NCBI GenBank assembly: GCA_964408025.1 | Contig: CAYOXX010000029.1 | Location: forward strand, 1-31,639 | Source of the DNA: CAYOXX01 sp964408025 | GTDB taxonomy: Bacteria; Acidobacteriota; DATKUA01 | Length of the DNA: 31,639 bases | Direction: 5' to 3' | Shown here: one piece after another, positions 7,326-14,986 of the stretch | Numbering within the stretch: position 1 is the first letter of the stretch | Layout of the letters: every line of letters begins with the position of its first letter | Translations under genes and position numbers: made by a program | The notes under the pieces: generated by a model | The model's input: the letters and a program-made list of their open reading frames with translations, nothing else | Told to the model about the DNA's origin: nothing | Databases searched by the model: none

Positions 7326-8934
7326 GCTGCGCGAGCTGCCGGGCACACCAAAGCTGTTCAGAGACTACGCTGGCGGCGACCCGCGCGCGCTGGCCCTCTT
7401 CGCCCGCGATCCGTTCGACACAGCTTCGATCGCAGCGGTCGCGGCCGAAGTAGGTGAGCGGGACTACTACCGCAAGCGCCTGGCCGATATCCTGGTAGAG
7501 CAGAACGAGCAGTGGGGCGCCGACGAGGCGGCGCTGGCCAACTGCCGCCGGCTCGAGCGCGACGACTGCCTCGCCGTGGTAACCGGCCAGCAGGTGGGGC
7601 TGCTCGGCGGGCCGCTCCTCGTCCTCTTCAAGGCCCTGCACGCCGTCCGCCTGGCCGAGCGCTGCGAGCGGGAGCTGGGGCGGCCGGTGGTGCCGATCTT
7701 CTGGCTCGAGCTCGAGGACCACGATCTGGACGAAGTAAATCGCCTTACGGTGATGGACCGCGAGCACGGCCTGCGGAAGCTGAGCCTGGACCTGGGCAAA
7801 GGTGGCAGGCGCCCGGTCAAGGACATCCTTCTCGGGCCGGAGATCGAGAACCTGCTGGCGGAACTGGAGAATATCTGGCCGCGCACCGGCTTCAGCCGGG
7901 ACGCCTTCGACCTGCTGTGCCGCTGCTACGCCCCCGACTCGAGCTTCGCCGATGGCTTCGCCCGACTGCACGCCGCGCTGCTCTCGCGATTCGGGCTCCT
8001 GCTGGCCGACCCGTCGCACCCGCACCTCAAGAGGCGGGCCGCCCCGATTTTCACGAAGGAAATTTCCCAGCCGTCGGTCGCCCGACAGCGGTTCATTCAA
8101 CACGAAGAGAAGATCCTTGCCGCAGGCTACGACAAGCAGGTGGAGACGCCCGCAGGGGCGCTGCACCTCTTCCTCGAGGTCGATGGCCTGAAATACAGGC
8201 TCGCGGCGGACGGAGAGCGCTTCCGCCTCATCGGGGCAGACGAGAGTTTCGAGAAGGACGAGCTGCTCGAGATCGCCAAACGCGAACCGCGGCGCCTCGT
8301 ACCCGCGGTCCTGCTGCGCCCGCTGGTTCAGGACGTCCTCTTTCCCACCATCGCCTACGTCGCCGGCCCCTCGGAAGTCTGCTACTTCGCGCAGGCGCAG
8401 CCCCTCTACGAGTCGTTCGGAGTCACGATGCCGGTAGTGATTCCCAGGGCGGGCGGAACGCTGCTGGGCGGTCCCGCCCGCCGTGCCGCCGAGAAATACG
8501 GCCTCGAGCCGGGGGAGATGCTGCAGCCGGCCGAGGCGCTGCTGAAGCACGTTCTGGCGGAGCACCTCCCGCCCGGCGCCGGTGAGCTCTTTGCCTCGGT
8601 AAAGCGGGAGGTCGCCGAGGCGCTGGCGAGGCTGAAGGGCGAGCTCGACACCGGCGAAGAGGGATTCGCCAGGGCCGCCGAGAGGGCCGCAAAGAAGATC
8701 GTCTACAACCTGGACAAACTTGAGGAGAGGTACGTCAAAGCGCTGCAGCGACGTAACGAGGTGGTTGTGCGCCGAATCACGCAGCTCTCCAACGCCGTCC
8801 GGCCCAACGGATCGCTTCAGGAACGAGTATTCCCCATCGCCCAGTTCCTGAACGGCTACGGCGAGGGGATCGCCGACGCCGTCGGCGGCGCGATCGATCC
8901 CCTGCGGCCGCGCCACGACTTCATACCGATATGA
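7315..8934 (+). CDS. bshC: Bacillithiol synthase, putative cysteine-adding enzyme
   Basis: BshC is assigned the last step of bacillithiol synthesis, joining cysteine to glucosaminyl-malate. The 539-residue length fits the family. Recognisable stretches include VVTGQQVGLLGGPLLVLFKA, PIFWLELEDHDLDEVN and, near the middle, ILRPL-like and YVAGPSEVCYF segments. A charged helical region rich in Glu and Lys lies near residues 420-490, and the C terminus ends RPRHDFIPI. The ATG at 7315 lies inside the end of the methyltransferase gene. Extending the frame to 7183 would only add shadow sequence. The stop overlaps an ATG (ATGA) of the bshB1 frame. Confidence 0.95.
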   Translation: MHIELRELPGTPKLFRDYAGGDPRALALFARDPFDTASIAAVAAEVGERDYYRKRLADILVEQNEQWGADEAALANCRRLERDDCLAVVTGQQVGLLGGPLLVLFKALHAVRLAERCERELGRPVVPIFWLELEDHDLDEVNRLTVMDREHGLRKLSLDLGKGGRRPVKDILLGPEIENLLAELENIWPRTGFSRDAFDLLCRCYAPDSSFADGFARLHAALLSRFGLLLADPSHPHLKRRAAPIFTKEISQPSVARQRFIQHEEKILAAGYDKQVETPAGALHLFLEVDGLKYRLAADGERFRLIGADESFEKDELLEIAKREPRRLVPAVLLRPLVQDVLFPTIAYVAGPSEVCYFAQAQPLYESFGVTMPVVIPRAGGTLLGGPARRAAEKYGLEPGEMLQPAEALLKHVLAEHLPPGAGELFASVKREVAEALARLKGELDTGEEGFARAAERAAKKIVYNLDKLEERYVKALQRRNEVVVRRITQLSNAVRPNGSLQERVFPIAQFLNGYGEGIADAVGGAIDPLRPRHDFIPI

Positions 8935-8948
8935 AAAGAGGTGACGAG

Positions 8949-9665
8949 ATGGAACTGGACGCCATCGCCTTCGGCGCCCACCCCGACGACGTCGAGCTCT
9001 CCTGCGCCGGCACACTGATCAAGCTGGTCAAGAGAGGCTACGCCATCGGCGCCTGCGACCTGACGGCCGGCGAGCTGGGCACCCGCGGCACAACCGAAAT
9101 CCGCGCGCGCGAGGCCGAGCGGGCCGCCGAGATTATGGGACTGAAGACCCGCCTCAATCTCGGCATTCCCGACGGGCGCATCGAGCAGAGCGCGGAGAAC
9201 AGGCTCAAGGTGATAGGCGTCCTGCGCCGCCACCGCCCGCGGGCCGTATTCGCACCCTACTGGGTCTGCCGCCACTACGACCACGTCCACGCCAGCCGCC
9301 TCGTCTCCGAGGCCTGCTACTACTCCGGCCTGGTCAAGATCGACACCGGCCGGCGCTCCCCTCCCTTCCGGCCACGCGTCGTCATCTATTACAAAACGCG
9401 CTGCGAGTTCGAGCCGACCTTCCTGGTTGACATCAGCGAAGAGACCGAGGCCAAGATGGCCGCCATCCGGGCCCACAAGAGCCAGTTCTACGACCCGGAA
9501 TCGAGCGAGCCCGAGACCCCCATCAGCAGCGAGAGGTTCCTGGAGAGGATCGAGGTCCTCTCACGCTACTACGGCCTGCGCATCGGCGCCGAGCACGCCG
9601 AGCCGTTCCTGCTGCGCGAAGCACTACCTGTCGACGACCCGATTGCCCTTTTCCGAGCAGACTAG
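8949..9665 (+). CDS. bshB1: Bacillithiol biosynthesis deacetylase
   Basis: BshB1 is a zinc-dependent PIG-L/LmbE-family deacetylase that removes the acetyl group from GlcNAc-malate in the second step of bacillithiol synthesis. The 238-residue product has the metal site AHPDDVEL near the N terminus, the conserved TAGELGTRGT segment, and the second metal-site region YWVCRHYDHVHAS. I chose the ATG at 8949 because AGGTGA lies just upstream. An in-frame ATG at 8931 overlaps the bshC stop and would add six residues. The gene sits between bshC and bshA, which supports the specific BshB1 assignment over generic LmbE proteins. Confidence 0.94.
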   Translation: MELDAIAFGAHPDDVELSCAGTLIKLVKRGYAIGACDLTAGELGTRGTTEIRAREAERAAEIMGLKTRLNLGIPDGRIEQSAENRLKVIGVLRRHRPRAVFAPYWVCRHYDHVHASRLVSEACYYSGLVKIDTGRRSPPFRPRVVIYYKTRCEFEPTFLVDISEETEAKMAAIRAHKSQFYDPESSEPETPISSERFLERIEVLSRYYGLRIGAEHAEPFLLREALPVDDPIALFRAD

Positions 9666-9686
9666 AGACAGGTGCCTTTTCTTTCT

Positions 9687-9848
9687 AGCTGTAGCGGCGA
9701 TCTTTACCCGCCGCGGCGGGCTAGTCGGGCTGAAGCCCGACGCTACACGACATGACGAGCTGTAGCGGCGATCCGCTGCGGTGGATTAGATTGCCCGGTT
9801 TTCTCCAAATAATAGTAGGGGCGGCCTTTATGCCGCCCGTTTTCTCTT
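9687..9848. repeat. Cluster of four GTAG-headed REP-like palindromes
   Basis: Four units each carry GTAG next to a palindrome. Unit 1: GTAG at 9691 and the perfect palindrome CCCGCCGCGGCGGG (9707-9720). Unit 2, minus strand: GTAG (9743-9746) and an 8-bp stem GTCGGGCT/AGCCCGAC (9724-9741). Unit 3: GTAG at 9762 and a 6-bp stem (9771-9786). Unit 4: GTAG at 9815 and a 7-bp stem GGGCGGC/GCCGCCC (9819-9838). Units 1 and 3 share a 16-nt direct repeat (9687-9702 and 9758-9773). A GTAG head beside a palindrome is the hallmark of REP elements mobilised by RAYT transposases. No RAYT gene is in the window. Confidence 0.65.
9819..9848 (+). terminator. Probable rho-independent terminator after bshB1
   Basis: A 7-bp GC stem (GGGCGGC/GCCGCCC, loop of 6) is followed by GTTTTCTCTTT. 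It lies between bshB1 and bshA and is also the last REP-like unit. It suggests that bshA has its own transcription start. Confidence 0.55.
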
Positions 9849-9857
9849 TATTATCAG

Positions 9858-9909
9858 TTAGATAAGTTAGAATAGGCGACTATCTAAGTTCTTCCGACTC
9901 TGCTATAAC
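9858..9909 (+). promoter_or_regulatory. Candidate bshA promoter region with inverted repeat
   Basis: TATAAC at 9904-9909 is a good -10 about 32 nt before the bshA start, but no strong -35 is seen. Upstream, TTAGATA (9858-9864) and TATCTAA (9881-9887) form a 7-bp inverted repeat with a 16-nt spacer. This would suit a dimeric regulator. Both calls are weak. Confidence 0.3.
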
Positions 9910-9940
9910 ATCCCTAGCAGACAAAGGCGAAGGAGAAACG

Positions 9941-11071
9941 TTGCAACTGAAGATCGGCATCGCCTGCTATCCGACGTTCGGGGGCAGCGGCGTGGTGGCC
10001 ACCGAGCTGGGGATTAGCCTGGCGGCGCGCGGCCACGAGGTGCACTTCGTCACCTACGAACAACCCACGCGCCTGCAGGGCTTCTACGAGAACGTCTACT
10101 TCCACAACGTCGACGTCATGCCCTACCCGCTCTTCACCTACCCGCCCTACAGCCTCGCCCTGGCCGCCAAGATGGCCGAGGTGGCCCGCTACGCCGATCT
10201 AGACGTCCTCCACGTACACTACGCCGTCCCGCATGCCACCAGCGCCCTCCTCACCAAGCAGATGATCGCCCCCCGGCCCATCGGTATTGTCACTACGCTG
10301 CACGGCACCGACATCACGCTGGTCGGCTCAAATCCGTCGTACCTGCCGGTCACCCGCTTCAGCATCGAGCGCAGCGACGCCGTAACCGCCGTCAGCGACT
10401 GGCTGCGGCAGCAGACGGTCCGGAAGCTCGGCGTCGAGCGGCCCATCGAGGTCATCCACAACTTCGTCGACTCCGAGCGCTTCAAGCCCGACCGCAAGGA
10501 GTGCCTGCTGGAGCGCTTCGCGCCCGCGGGCGAGAAGATTTTAATGCACACCAGCAACTTCCGGCCCCTCAAGCGGACCGCCGACCTGCTCGACATCTTC
10601 GACGCCGTGCGCGATCGCGCCGACGTCAAAATGATACTTGTCGGCGACGGGCCCGACCGGGCGGAACTCGAGGCGCGGGCCAGGGCGAAAGACCGCAGCG
10701 ACGACATAGTATTCCTCGGCAACTACGCCGCCATCGAGGAGCTCCTGCCCTGCGCTGACGTCTTCCTACTGCCTAGCTCCAACGAGAGCTTCGGACTCGC
10801 CGCCCTCGAGGCGATGAGTTGCGGCGTACCCGTCGTCGCCTCCAGGGTCGGCGGCCTGCCCGAGGTCGTCGACCACGGCAAGACCGGCTACCTGCTCAGG
10901 GTCGGCGACGCCGGCGCCATGGCCGAGGCCGCCATCGGTATCGTCACCAGCGAAGATTTGCGTAAAAAAATGGGCGCTGGAGCGCGCGCCCACGCTATCA
11001 AAAAGTTCAACGTCGACTCAATCACACGCCAGTACGAACAGGTCTACGAACGGCTGGTGGAGGGATCCTAG
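9941..11071 (+). CDS. bshA: N-acetyl-alpha-D-glucosaminyl L-malate synthase
   Basis: BshA is a GT4-family glycosyltransferase that makes GlcNAc-malate from UDP-GlcNAc and L-malate, the first step of bacillithiol synthesis. The 376-residue product has the family N-terminal stretch YPTFGGSGVVATELG, the HVHYAVPHATSA and HGTDITLVG motifs, and the C-terminal donor-binding segment LLPSSNESFGLAALEAMSCG containing the E-x7-E signature. The start is TTG at 9941, with AAGGAG six bases upstream. With bshB1 and bshC just upstream, all three pathway genes are present, though a terminator-like REP unit separates bshA from the other two. Confidence 0.95.
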   Translation: MQLKIGIACYPTFGGSGVVATELGISLAARGHEVHFVTYEQPTRLQGFYENVYFHNVDVMPYPLFTYPPYSLALAAKMAEVARYADLDVLHVHYAVPHATSALLTKQMIAPRPIGIVTTLHGTDITLVGSNPSYLPVTRFSIERSDAVTAVSDWLRQQTVRKLGVERPIEVIHNFVDSERFKPDRKECLLERFAPAGEKILMHTSNFRPLKRTADLLDIFDAVRDRADVKMILVGDGPDRAELEARARAKDRSDDIVFLGNYAAIEELLPCADVFLLPSSNESFGLAALEAMSCGVPVVASRVGGLPEVVDHGKTGYLLRVGDAGAMAEAAIGIVTSEDLRKKMGAGARAHAIKKFNVDSITRQYEQVYERLVEGS

Positions 11072-11199
11072 GCGCGCCCTGACGGGCATTCCTGTCCGCC
11101 TTCGTCGCCCGCCGAAAGATCATCTTGCTATCCGGCAGCCTTTCATGGATAGGGGCCGGCCGAACTTGTTCGCCTCTGGCGAATCTGGCCCTGATAACT

Positions 11200-12396
11200 C
11201 TACGGGGAGCCAGCCTGCTCCCTGCCGTCGCGGGAGAGGTATCGGATAGCCGTTTCCGCGTACACACTCGCCACCGGTTCCAGCGTCGAGAGCTCCACGT
11301 ACTCCCCGGCTGCGTGGTGATTGGCTCCCCTGGGACCGAAAACGACGGTGGGAATATCGCCCTCGCCGACGAATACGTTGGCGTCCAGTATGCCCCGGTG
11401 GCCGGCGAAGTGCGGGTCCACCCCTATTACTTCCCGGTAGGCCTCTCTGAAGGGTGGCAGGATCGGCGAGTCGTCGTCCAGGACGTACGGATCGTAACAA
11501 GGCGGGGGCGTCTCGACGGTCACTTCCGATTCGAGACCCAGGGAGTCAATCAGTTCCTCCATATCCGTCACGGCGGTCTCCCGCGTCTCCCCGGGAACGA
11601 TGAGGCGGGTGATAACCACTTCGCAGTGTTCCGGGACGACGATCGAGTACTCCTTGTACCCGCCCTCCATCTTCAGCGCGCAGACGGTTCCCCGGCCGAA
11701 GAGCGGGTGCTCGCGGAGTTCGAGCCTGTCGAGCGCGGCGACGATCTGCGCGGCGTCAACGACGGCGTTGATACCGCCGAGGTGGGGCCTAAATGCGTGC
11801 GCTGCGCGCCCCCTGACTATGAGCCTGTAGAGCACCTTTCCCGTGACCGCTATCGGCAGGTAGTCGTCCTCGGAATCCCCGTAGAAGTGCTCGGCGTGCA
11901 GCATGGCATCGCACTCGCCGTAGCCGGTCTCCAGCAGCGCCTTCGCGCCGGCACTGAGGCCCTCCTGGTCGACGACCGCGGCGAAGCCGAGGCGGCCCAA
12001 ACTGCCGTGCAGTTCGTCCGCCTCCGCCAGGGCCTTGAAAGCCGCCAGCGAGCAGGCGAGTCCGCCTTTCATGTTTTCGGCTCCGAGGCCGTAGAGCCGG
12101 CCGCCGCGCTCGCTCGCCTGGAAAGGATCGGTCTCCCATCCCGAGGCGGCGCCTACGGTGTCGGAGTGGCCGGAGAATACCAGAAACAGGTCGCCGGGCC
12201 CGAGATCCGCCGTCGCGTATACGTTAGGCCGGCCGGGAGCCACCTCGTGCCATTCCGGCTCGATCCCCAGCGCTCGGATCTCGTCGGCCAGGTAGGCGGC
12301 CAGGCGCTCCTCGTTGGGTAGGACGGAATTGATGCTGATCATTCTCCTCAGTGTATTCAGCAGGTAGTCGACATCGATGCCGAGTGAGCGCGCCAT
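11200..12396 (-). CDS. M20-family metallopeptidase homologue with substituted catalytic residues
   Basis: The 398-residue protein has the M20/ArgE-DapE fold order: SGHSDTVG (metal His about 77), GLGAENMKGG (about 104-112), VVDQEG (141-146), a dimerisation domain with GRAAHAFRPHLGGINAV, and GPRGANHHAAGEYVEL near the end. In active members the second motif has a bridging Asp (GADMKGG) and the third has DEE with a general-base Glu. Here these are Asn at about 108 and Gln at about 144. The codons AAC and CAG are clear in the DNA. Remaining metal-ligand candidates look intact. It may be inactive, a binding protein or an altered enzyme. The substrate is unknown. The start at 12396 has a G tract upstream. 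Confidence 0.88.
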   Translation of the reverse strand: MARSLGIDVDYLLNTLRRMISINSVLPNEERLAAYLADEIRALGIEPEWHEVAPGRPNVYATADLGPGDLFLVFSGHSDTVGAASGWETDPFQASERGGRLYGLGAENMKGGLACSLAAFKALAEADELHGSLGRLGFAAVVDQEGLSAGAKALLETGYGECDAMLHAEHFYGDSEDDYLPIAVTGKVLYRLIVRGRAAHAFRPHLGGINAVVDAAQIVAALDRLELREHPLFGRGTVCALKMEGGYKEYSIVVPEHCEVVITRLIVPGETRETAVTDMEELIDSLGLESEVTVETPPPCYDPYVLDDDSPILPPFREAYREVIGVDPHFAGHRGILDANVFVGEGDIPTVVFGPRGANHHAAGEYVELSTLEPVASVYAETAIRYLSRDGREQAGSP

Positions 12397-12441
12397 CTGA
12401 TCCCCCCCCTTATCACAGACTATTTAAGAACTTCCACGAAG

Positions 12442-12489
12442 CGGTTGCCAAACGGCGGCCTCGCGCTCTACCTGAGAGCGCCGCAACCG
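12442..12489. repeat. Nested inverted repeat
   Basis: An outer stem CGGTTGC/GCAACCG (12442-12448, 12483-12489) encloses an inner 7-bp stem GCGCTCT/AGAGCGC (12463-12469, 12475-12481) with a 5-nt loop. It lies between the end of the marR-like gene and the start of the M20 gene. No T tract follows on the minus strand, so it is not a standard terminator. The inner part resembles a tRNA D-arm on the minus strand, but no full tRNA can be built. Confidence 0.5.
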
Positions 12490-12575
12490 AAAAAGGTTAA
12501 AAATGTCATGCTCAAGTGTATTTTCTCTGCTTTAAGGGTACATACCAACTATTCTACGGAGCAGTAAACTCTCGA

Positions 12576-13118
12576 TTATTCTTTTAAGGGATGTGTATCT
12601 TTGACTTTCTTAACAGATTCTGGCCTGAGCGTATCCATTAGTGCTACGATGCGCTCCAACGTGTCAGCGAATATCTTTTGTTCATCCTCGGAAATCATCT
12701 CAAGCGTCTTGTGCAAAGTGTACAATAAAGGATTAGGAGTCCTAGTCGCCAAGTCTTTGCCCGCGGGCATTCCCTGGACGTAGACCAGTCGGCGATCCTT
12801 GAGATCTCGCTGACGTTTAACTAAACCCTTACCCTCGAGTCGGTCTACAATTCCTACAATTGTGCTCGTGCTAAGGTAGACAAGTTTACTGATACCTGTG
12901 AGGGTAATCGGTCCCCTGTCTAATATTACATTAAGACAAAGAAGCTGGGGCCCGGTAATCATATGTTCTGCAGCGAGTTTCCGAGAGTCAATGTCCACAG
13001 CACGAATAATTCGGCGCAGGGCGTATAGAATTCGCAAGTCATAGCGGTCATCTGGCAGTTTCTCGGCCAAGGACTGATCGTGGTGGACGTCATCAATAGA
13101 CTTATACTTCAACCCCAT
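12576..13118 (-). CDS. MarR-family transcriptional regulator
   Basis: This is a 180-residue winged-helix regulator. After a polar N terminus come the dimerisation helix (LRILYALRRIIRAVDIDSRK), the helix-turn-helix (TLTGISKLVYLSTSTIVGIV) and the wing with the MarR signature DRLEGKGLVKRQRDLKDRR. By general resemblance it belongs near the EctR/CosR group, which controls compatible-solute genes. That fits its divergent position next to a trehalose operon, but this is inference. The ATG at 13118 has AAGG only two bases away. A TTG at 13112 has better spacing to the same sequence and may be the true start. It probably binds the dyads at 13231-13292. Confidence 0.92.
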   Translation of the reverse strand: MGLKYKSIDDVHHDQSLAEKLPDDRYDLRILYALRRIIRAVDIDSRKLAAEHMITGPQLLCLNVILDRGPITLTGISKLVYLSTSTIVGIVDRLEGKGLVKRQRDLKDRRLVYVQGMPAGKDLATRTPNPLLYTLHKTLEMISEDEQKIFADTLERIVALMDTLRPESVKKVKDTHPLKE

Positions 13119-13230
13119 TTCCTTTCGCTGATGTTGAGGCTACTAAATCTATCACATAATGAATCCCGCGTATCCCTGGGCTTGAAACCACTTGTTCGGC
13201 AATACCCCTCCCAGCCTGCGAGCCAGCCCC

Positions 13231-13259
13231 TTGACATTTTCGATTCTAACCATTATGAT
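13231..13259 (+). promoter_or_regulatory. Strong sigma-70 promoter for the trehalose operon
   Basis: A perfect -35 (TTGACA, 13231-13236) and a five-of-six -10 (TATGAT, 13254-13259) are separated by exactly 17 nt. Transcription would start near 13266 and run into the GT20 gene. Confidence 0.75.
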
Positions 13260-13292
13260 TGAAATGATGTCAAAAGTAAAGATCACATGTGA
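13231..13292. promoter_or_regulatory. Putative operator dyads over the promoter
   Basis: TTGACAT (13231-13237) and ATGTCAA (13267-13273) form an inverted repeat that brackets the whole promoter from the -35 to the start site. A perfect 10-bp palindrome, TCACATGTGA (13283-13292), lies just downstream. Either could be the site of the divergent MarR-type repressor. Confidence 0.45.
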
Positions 13293-13436
13293 AACTTTTT
13301 TAGGCTTAAGGTACAACCCCCCCGAAGTATAAACTCAAGTGCACACGACCTGAACTCCAAAAGCCGATGGGCCTGACGCCAAAGAAAGAATGTTTAGCGT
13401 CTCCTTCCCGAGTACATGAGTATTGAGGGTGCTGCA

Positions 13437-14984
13437 ATGTTATCCAAAACAAACCGGGGGAATTTAATAGAGAGCAAAAGAAGTGAATGTCTCTCCAAGG
13501 TCCCTCTAAAGACGAGCGATACTTCCGAGTTTGTGGCGAACTACTTTCGTGAGAATTTTTTCGGCCTTAACTTGTTGCTGGCTTCAAATCGGGAACCCTA
13601 TGTTCACCAGCGCCTGAAGGGTGTATTAAAGACCAAAGAACCAGTCGGCGGTCTTACCCGCGCTCTCGATCCGGTAATGAGAGCAATCGGTGGCACGTGG
13701 GTTGCCTGGGGATCGGGAAATGCCGATAGGGAGAAAAGCGACGAGGAGGGGAGAGAACCTGTTCCTCCCTTAAATCCAAAATATACTCTTCGGAGAATTT
13801 GGCTAGAGCCCAATGATCTGCGTGCTTATTATTACGGTTTCTCAAATCAGGTACTATGGCCCCTCTTCCATAATATGCTGGAAAAGGTCAGGTTTAGACG
13901 ATGGTTCTGGAAGCACTATGTCCATGTCAACAGAAAATTCGCGACAATTCTAATAGAAGAGCTAGCAAAAGCGCCGTCTCTTTTATGGATACACGATTAT
14001 CATCTAGCTTTGTGCCCTGCTATGGTACGCAAAGTTCTACCTCAAACTATAATCACACAATTCTGGCACATACCGTGGGTAGCTTCCGAGGTGCTTCGAG
14101 CGCTGCCTCAAGCCTCAGATCTGCTTTCCAGTCTGTTAGCAAATGACCTATTGGTTTTCCACACTACTCAATTCGTCCAAAATTTCCTCACGGCATGCGC
14201 GAAAATGCTCCCTCATAAGGTGGATTTCGCGCAGGGGAAAGTTGACTTGGGCAATCGTGAATGCTATGTCAGCGCCGTACCCATAAGCGTGGACTTTGCC
14301 GAAATCAACGATTACGCAGCATCCGAACGCAGTATGCGGATGATTAATCGCTTCCGTGATCGATACAAACTAGAAAACTACAAAGTTGGCCTTTCCGTAG
14401 ACCGGATCGACTACACAAAAGGTCTCCTGGAGAAAATTGACGCCGTCGAGCTGTTCTATGAAAAATACCCAGCATGGCGGACGAAATTCAGCGTGATCAT
14501 GGTATCTGCCAGTAGCAGGGAAAGCATAAAGGCTTACAGGGAGCTAAAAGAAAAGCTCTTGCAACGTATTAAGGAGGTTAATGAGCGCTTTGGGACAGCA
14601 GACTGGACACCCATCATATTCACAGGACCGATGGACAAATGGAGTCTCATTCCCTTATTCAGATTGTCCGATTTGGCTTTGATCAGTTCGCTGAAAGATG
14701 GGATGAACCTGGTAGCAAAAGAATTCATCGCGAGTCAGGTAGATGAAAAAGGTGTCCTCCTCCTGAGTGAATTCGCAGGTGCCGCCGATGAGATGGATTA
14801 TTCAATTCCCATCAACCCGTACTATACCGAAGATCACGCTGATAAAATACACTTCGCATTAAGCATGCCTACAGAGGAGATACGTCAGCGGATGAAGGCC
14901 CTGAGACGCAGCTTAAGCAACCACAATGTCTACAAATGGATGCGAGAAATCCTTTGCCTTGTGAAAGAACAGAAAGCGGATTAA
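13437..14984 (+). CDS. otsA: GT20 trehalose-6-phosphate synthase-like glycosyltransferase
   Basis: This 515-residue protein would join glucose from an NDP-glucose to glucose-6-phosphate. Conserved GT20 features are ASNREPYVH, the VGGLTRALDPVM glycine loop, WIHDYHLALCP, SVDRIDYTKGLLEKI (donor-phosphate Arg and Lys) and LKDGMNLVAKEF. The classic HIPFP motif reads HIPWVASE, a feature of a less studied subgroup. The sugar acceptor is therefore not certain; glycerol-3-phosphate or another phosphate is possible. The adjacent phosphatase supports a phosphorylated product. I chose the ATG at 13437, with GAGG upstream; an ATG at 13416 would add seven residues. The gene is AT-richer than the chromosomal background. 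Confidence 0.88.
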   Translation: MLSKTNRGNLIESKRSECLSKVPLKTSDTSEFVANYFRENFFGLNLLLASNREPYVHQRLKGVLKTKEPVGGLTRALDPVMRAIGGTWVAWGSGNADREKSDEEGREPVPPLNPKYTLRRIWLEPNDLRAYYYGFSNQVLWPLFHNMLEKVRFRRWFWKHYVHVNRKFATILIEELAKAPSLLWIHDYHLALCPAMVRKVLPQTIITQFWHIPWVASEVLRALPQASDLLSSLLANDLLVFHTTQFVQNFLTACAKMLPHKVDFAQGKVDLGNRECYVSAVPISVDFAEINDYAASERSMRMINRFRDRYKLENYKVGLSVDRIDYTKGLLEKIDAVELFYEKYPAWRTKFSVIMVSASSRESIKAYRELKEKLLQRIKEVNERFGTADWTPIIFTGPMDKWSLIPLFRLSDLALISSLKDGMNLVAKEFIASQVDEKGVLLLSEFAGAADEMDYSIPINPYYTEDHADKIHFALSMPTEEIRQRMKALRRSLSNHNVYKWMREILCLVKEQKAD

Positions 14985-14986
14985 TA

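Larger units (their letters stand above)
13119..13436. other. Divergent regulatory region between marR-like gene and trehalose operon
   Basis: The region holds the strong rightward promoter listed separately, two dyads over and just after it, and an untranslated leader of about 170 nt before the GT20 gene. No protein-like frame was found. I could not fold the leader into a known riboswitch by eye. Confidence 0.6.

Noticed and set aside
11125..12321. 398-residue plus-strand frame opposite the M20 gene
   Set aside because: The minus-strand frame carries all M20 motifs; the plus-strand frame has none.
12440..12500. Possible tRNA gene on the minus strand
   Set aside because: Only a D-arm-like piece is present; there is no T-arm, acceptor stem or anticodon stem in register.
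13345..13395. Leader segment with GCCGATGG and ACGCCAAAG resembling parts of a c-di-GMP riboswitch
   Set aside because: The pieces are in the wrong order and the required stems cannot be formed by eye.
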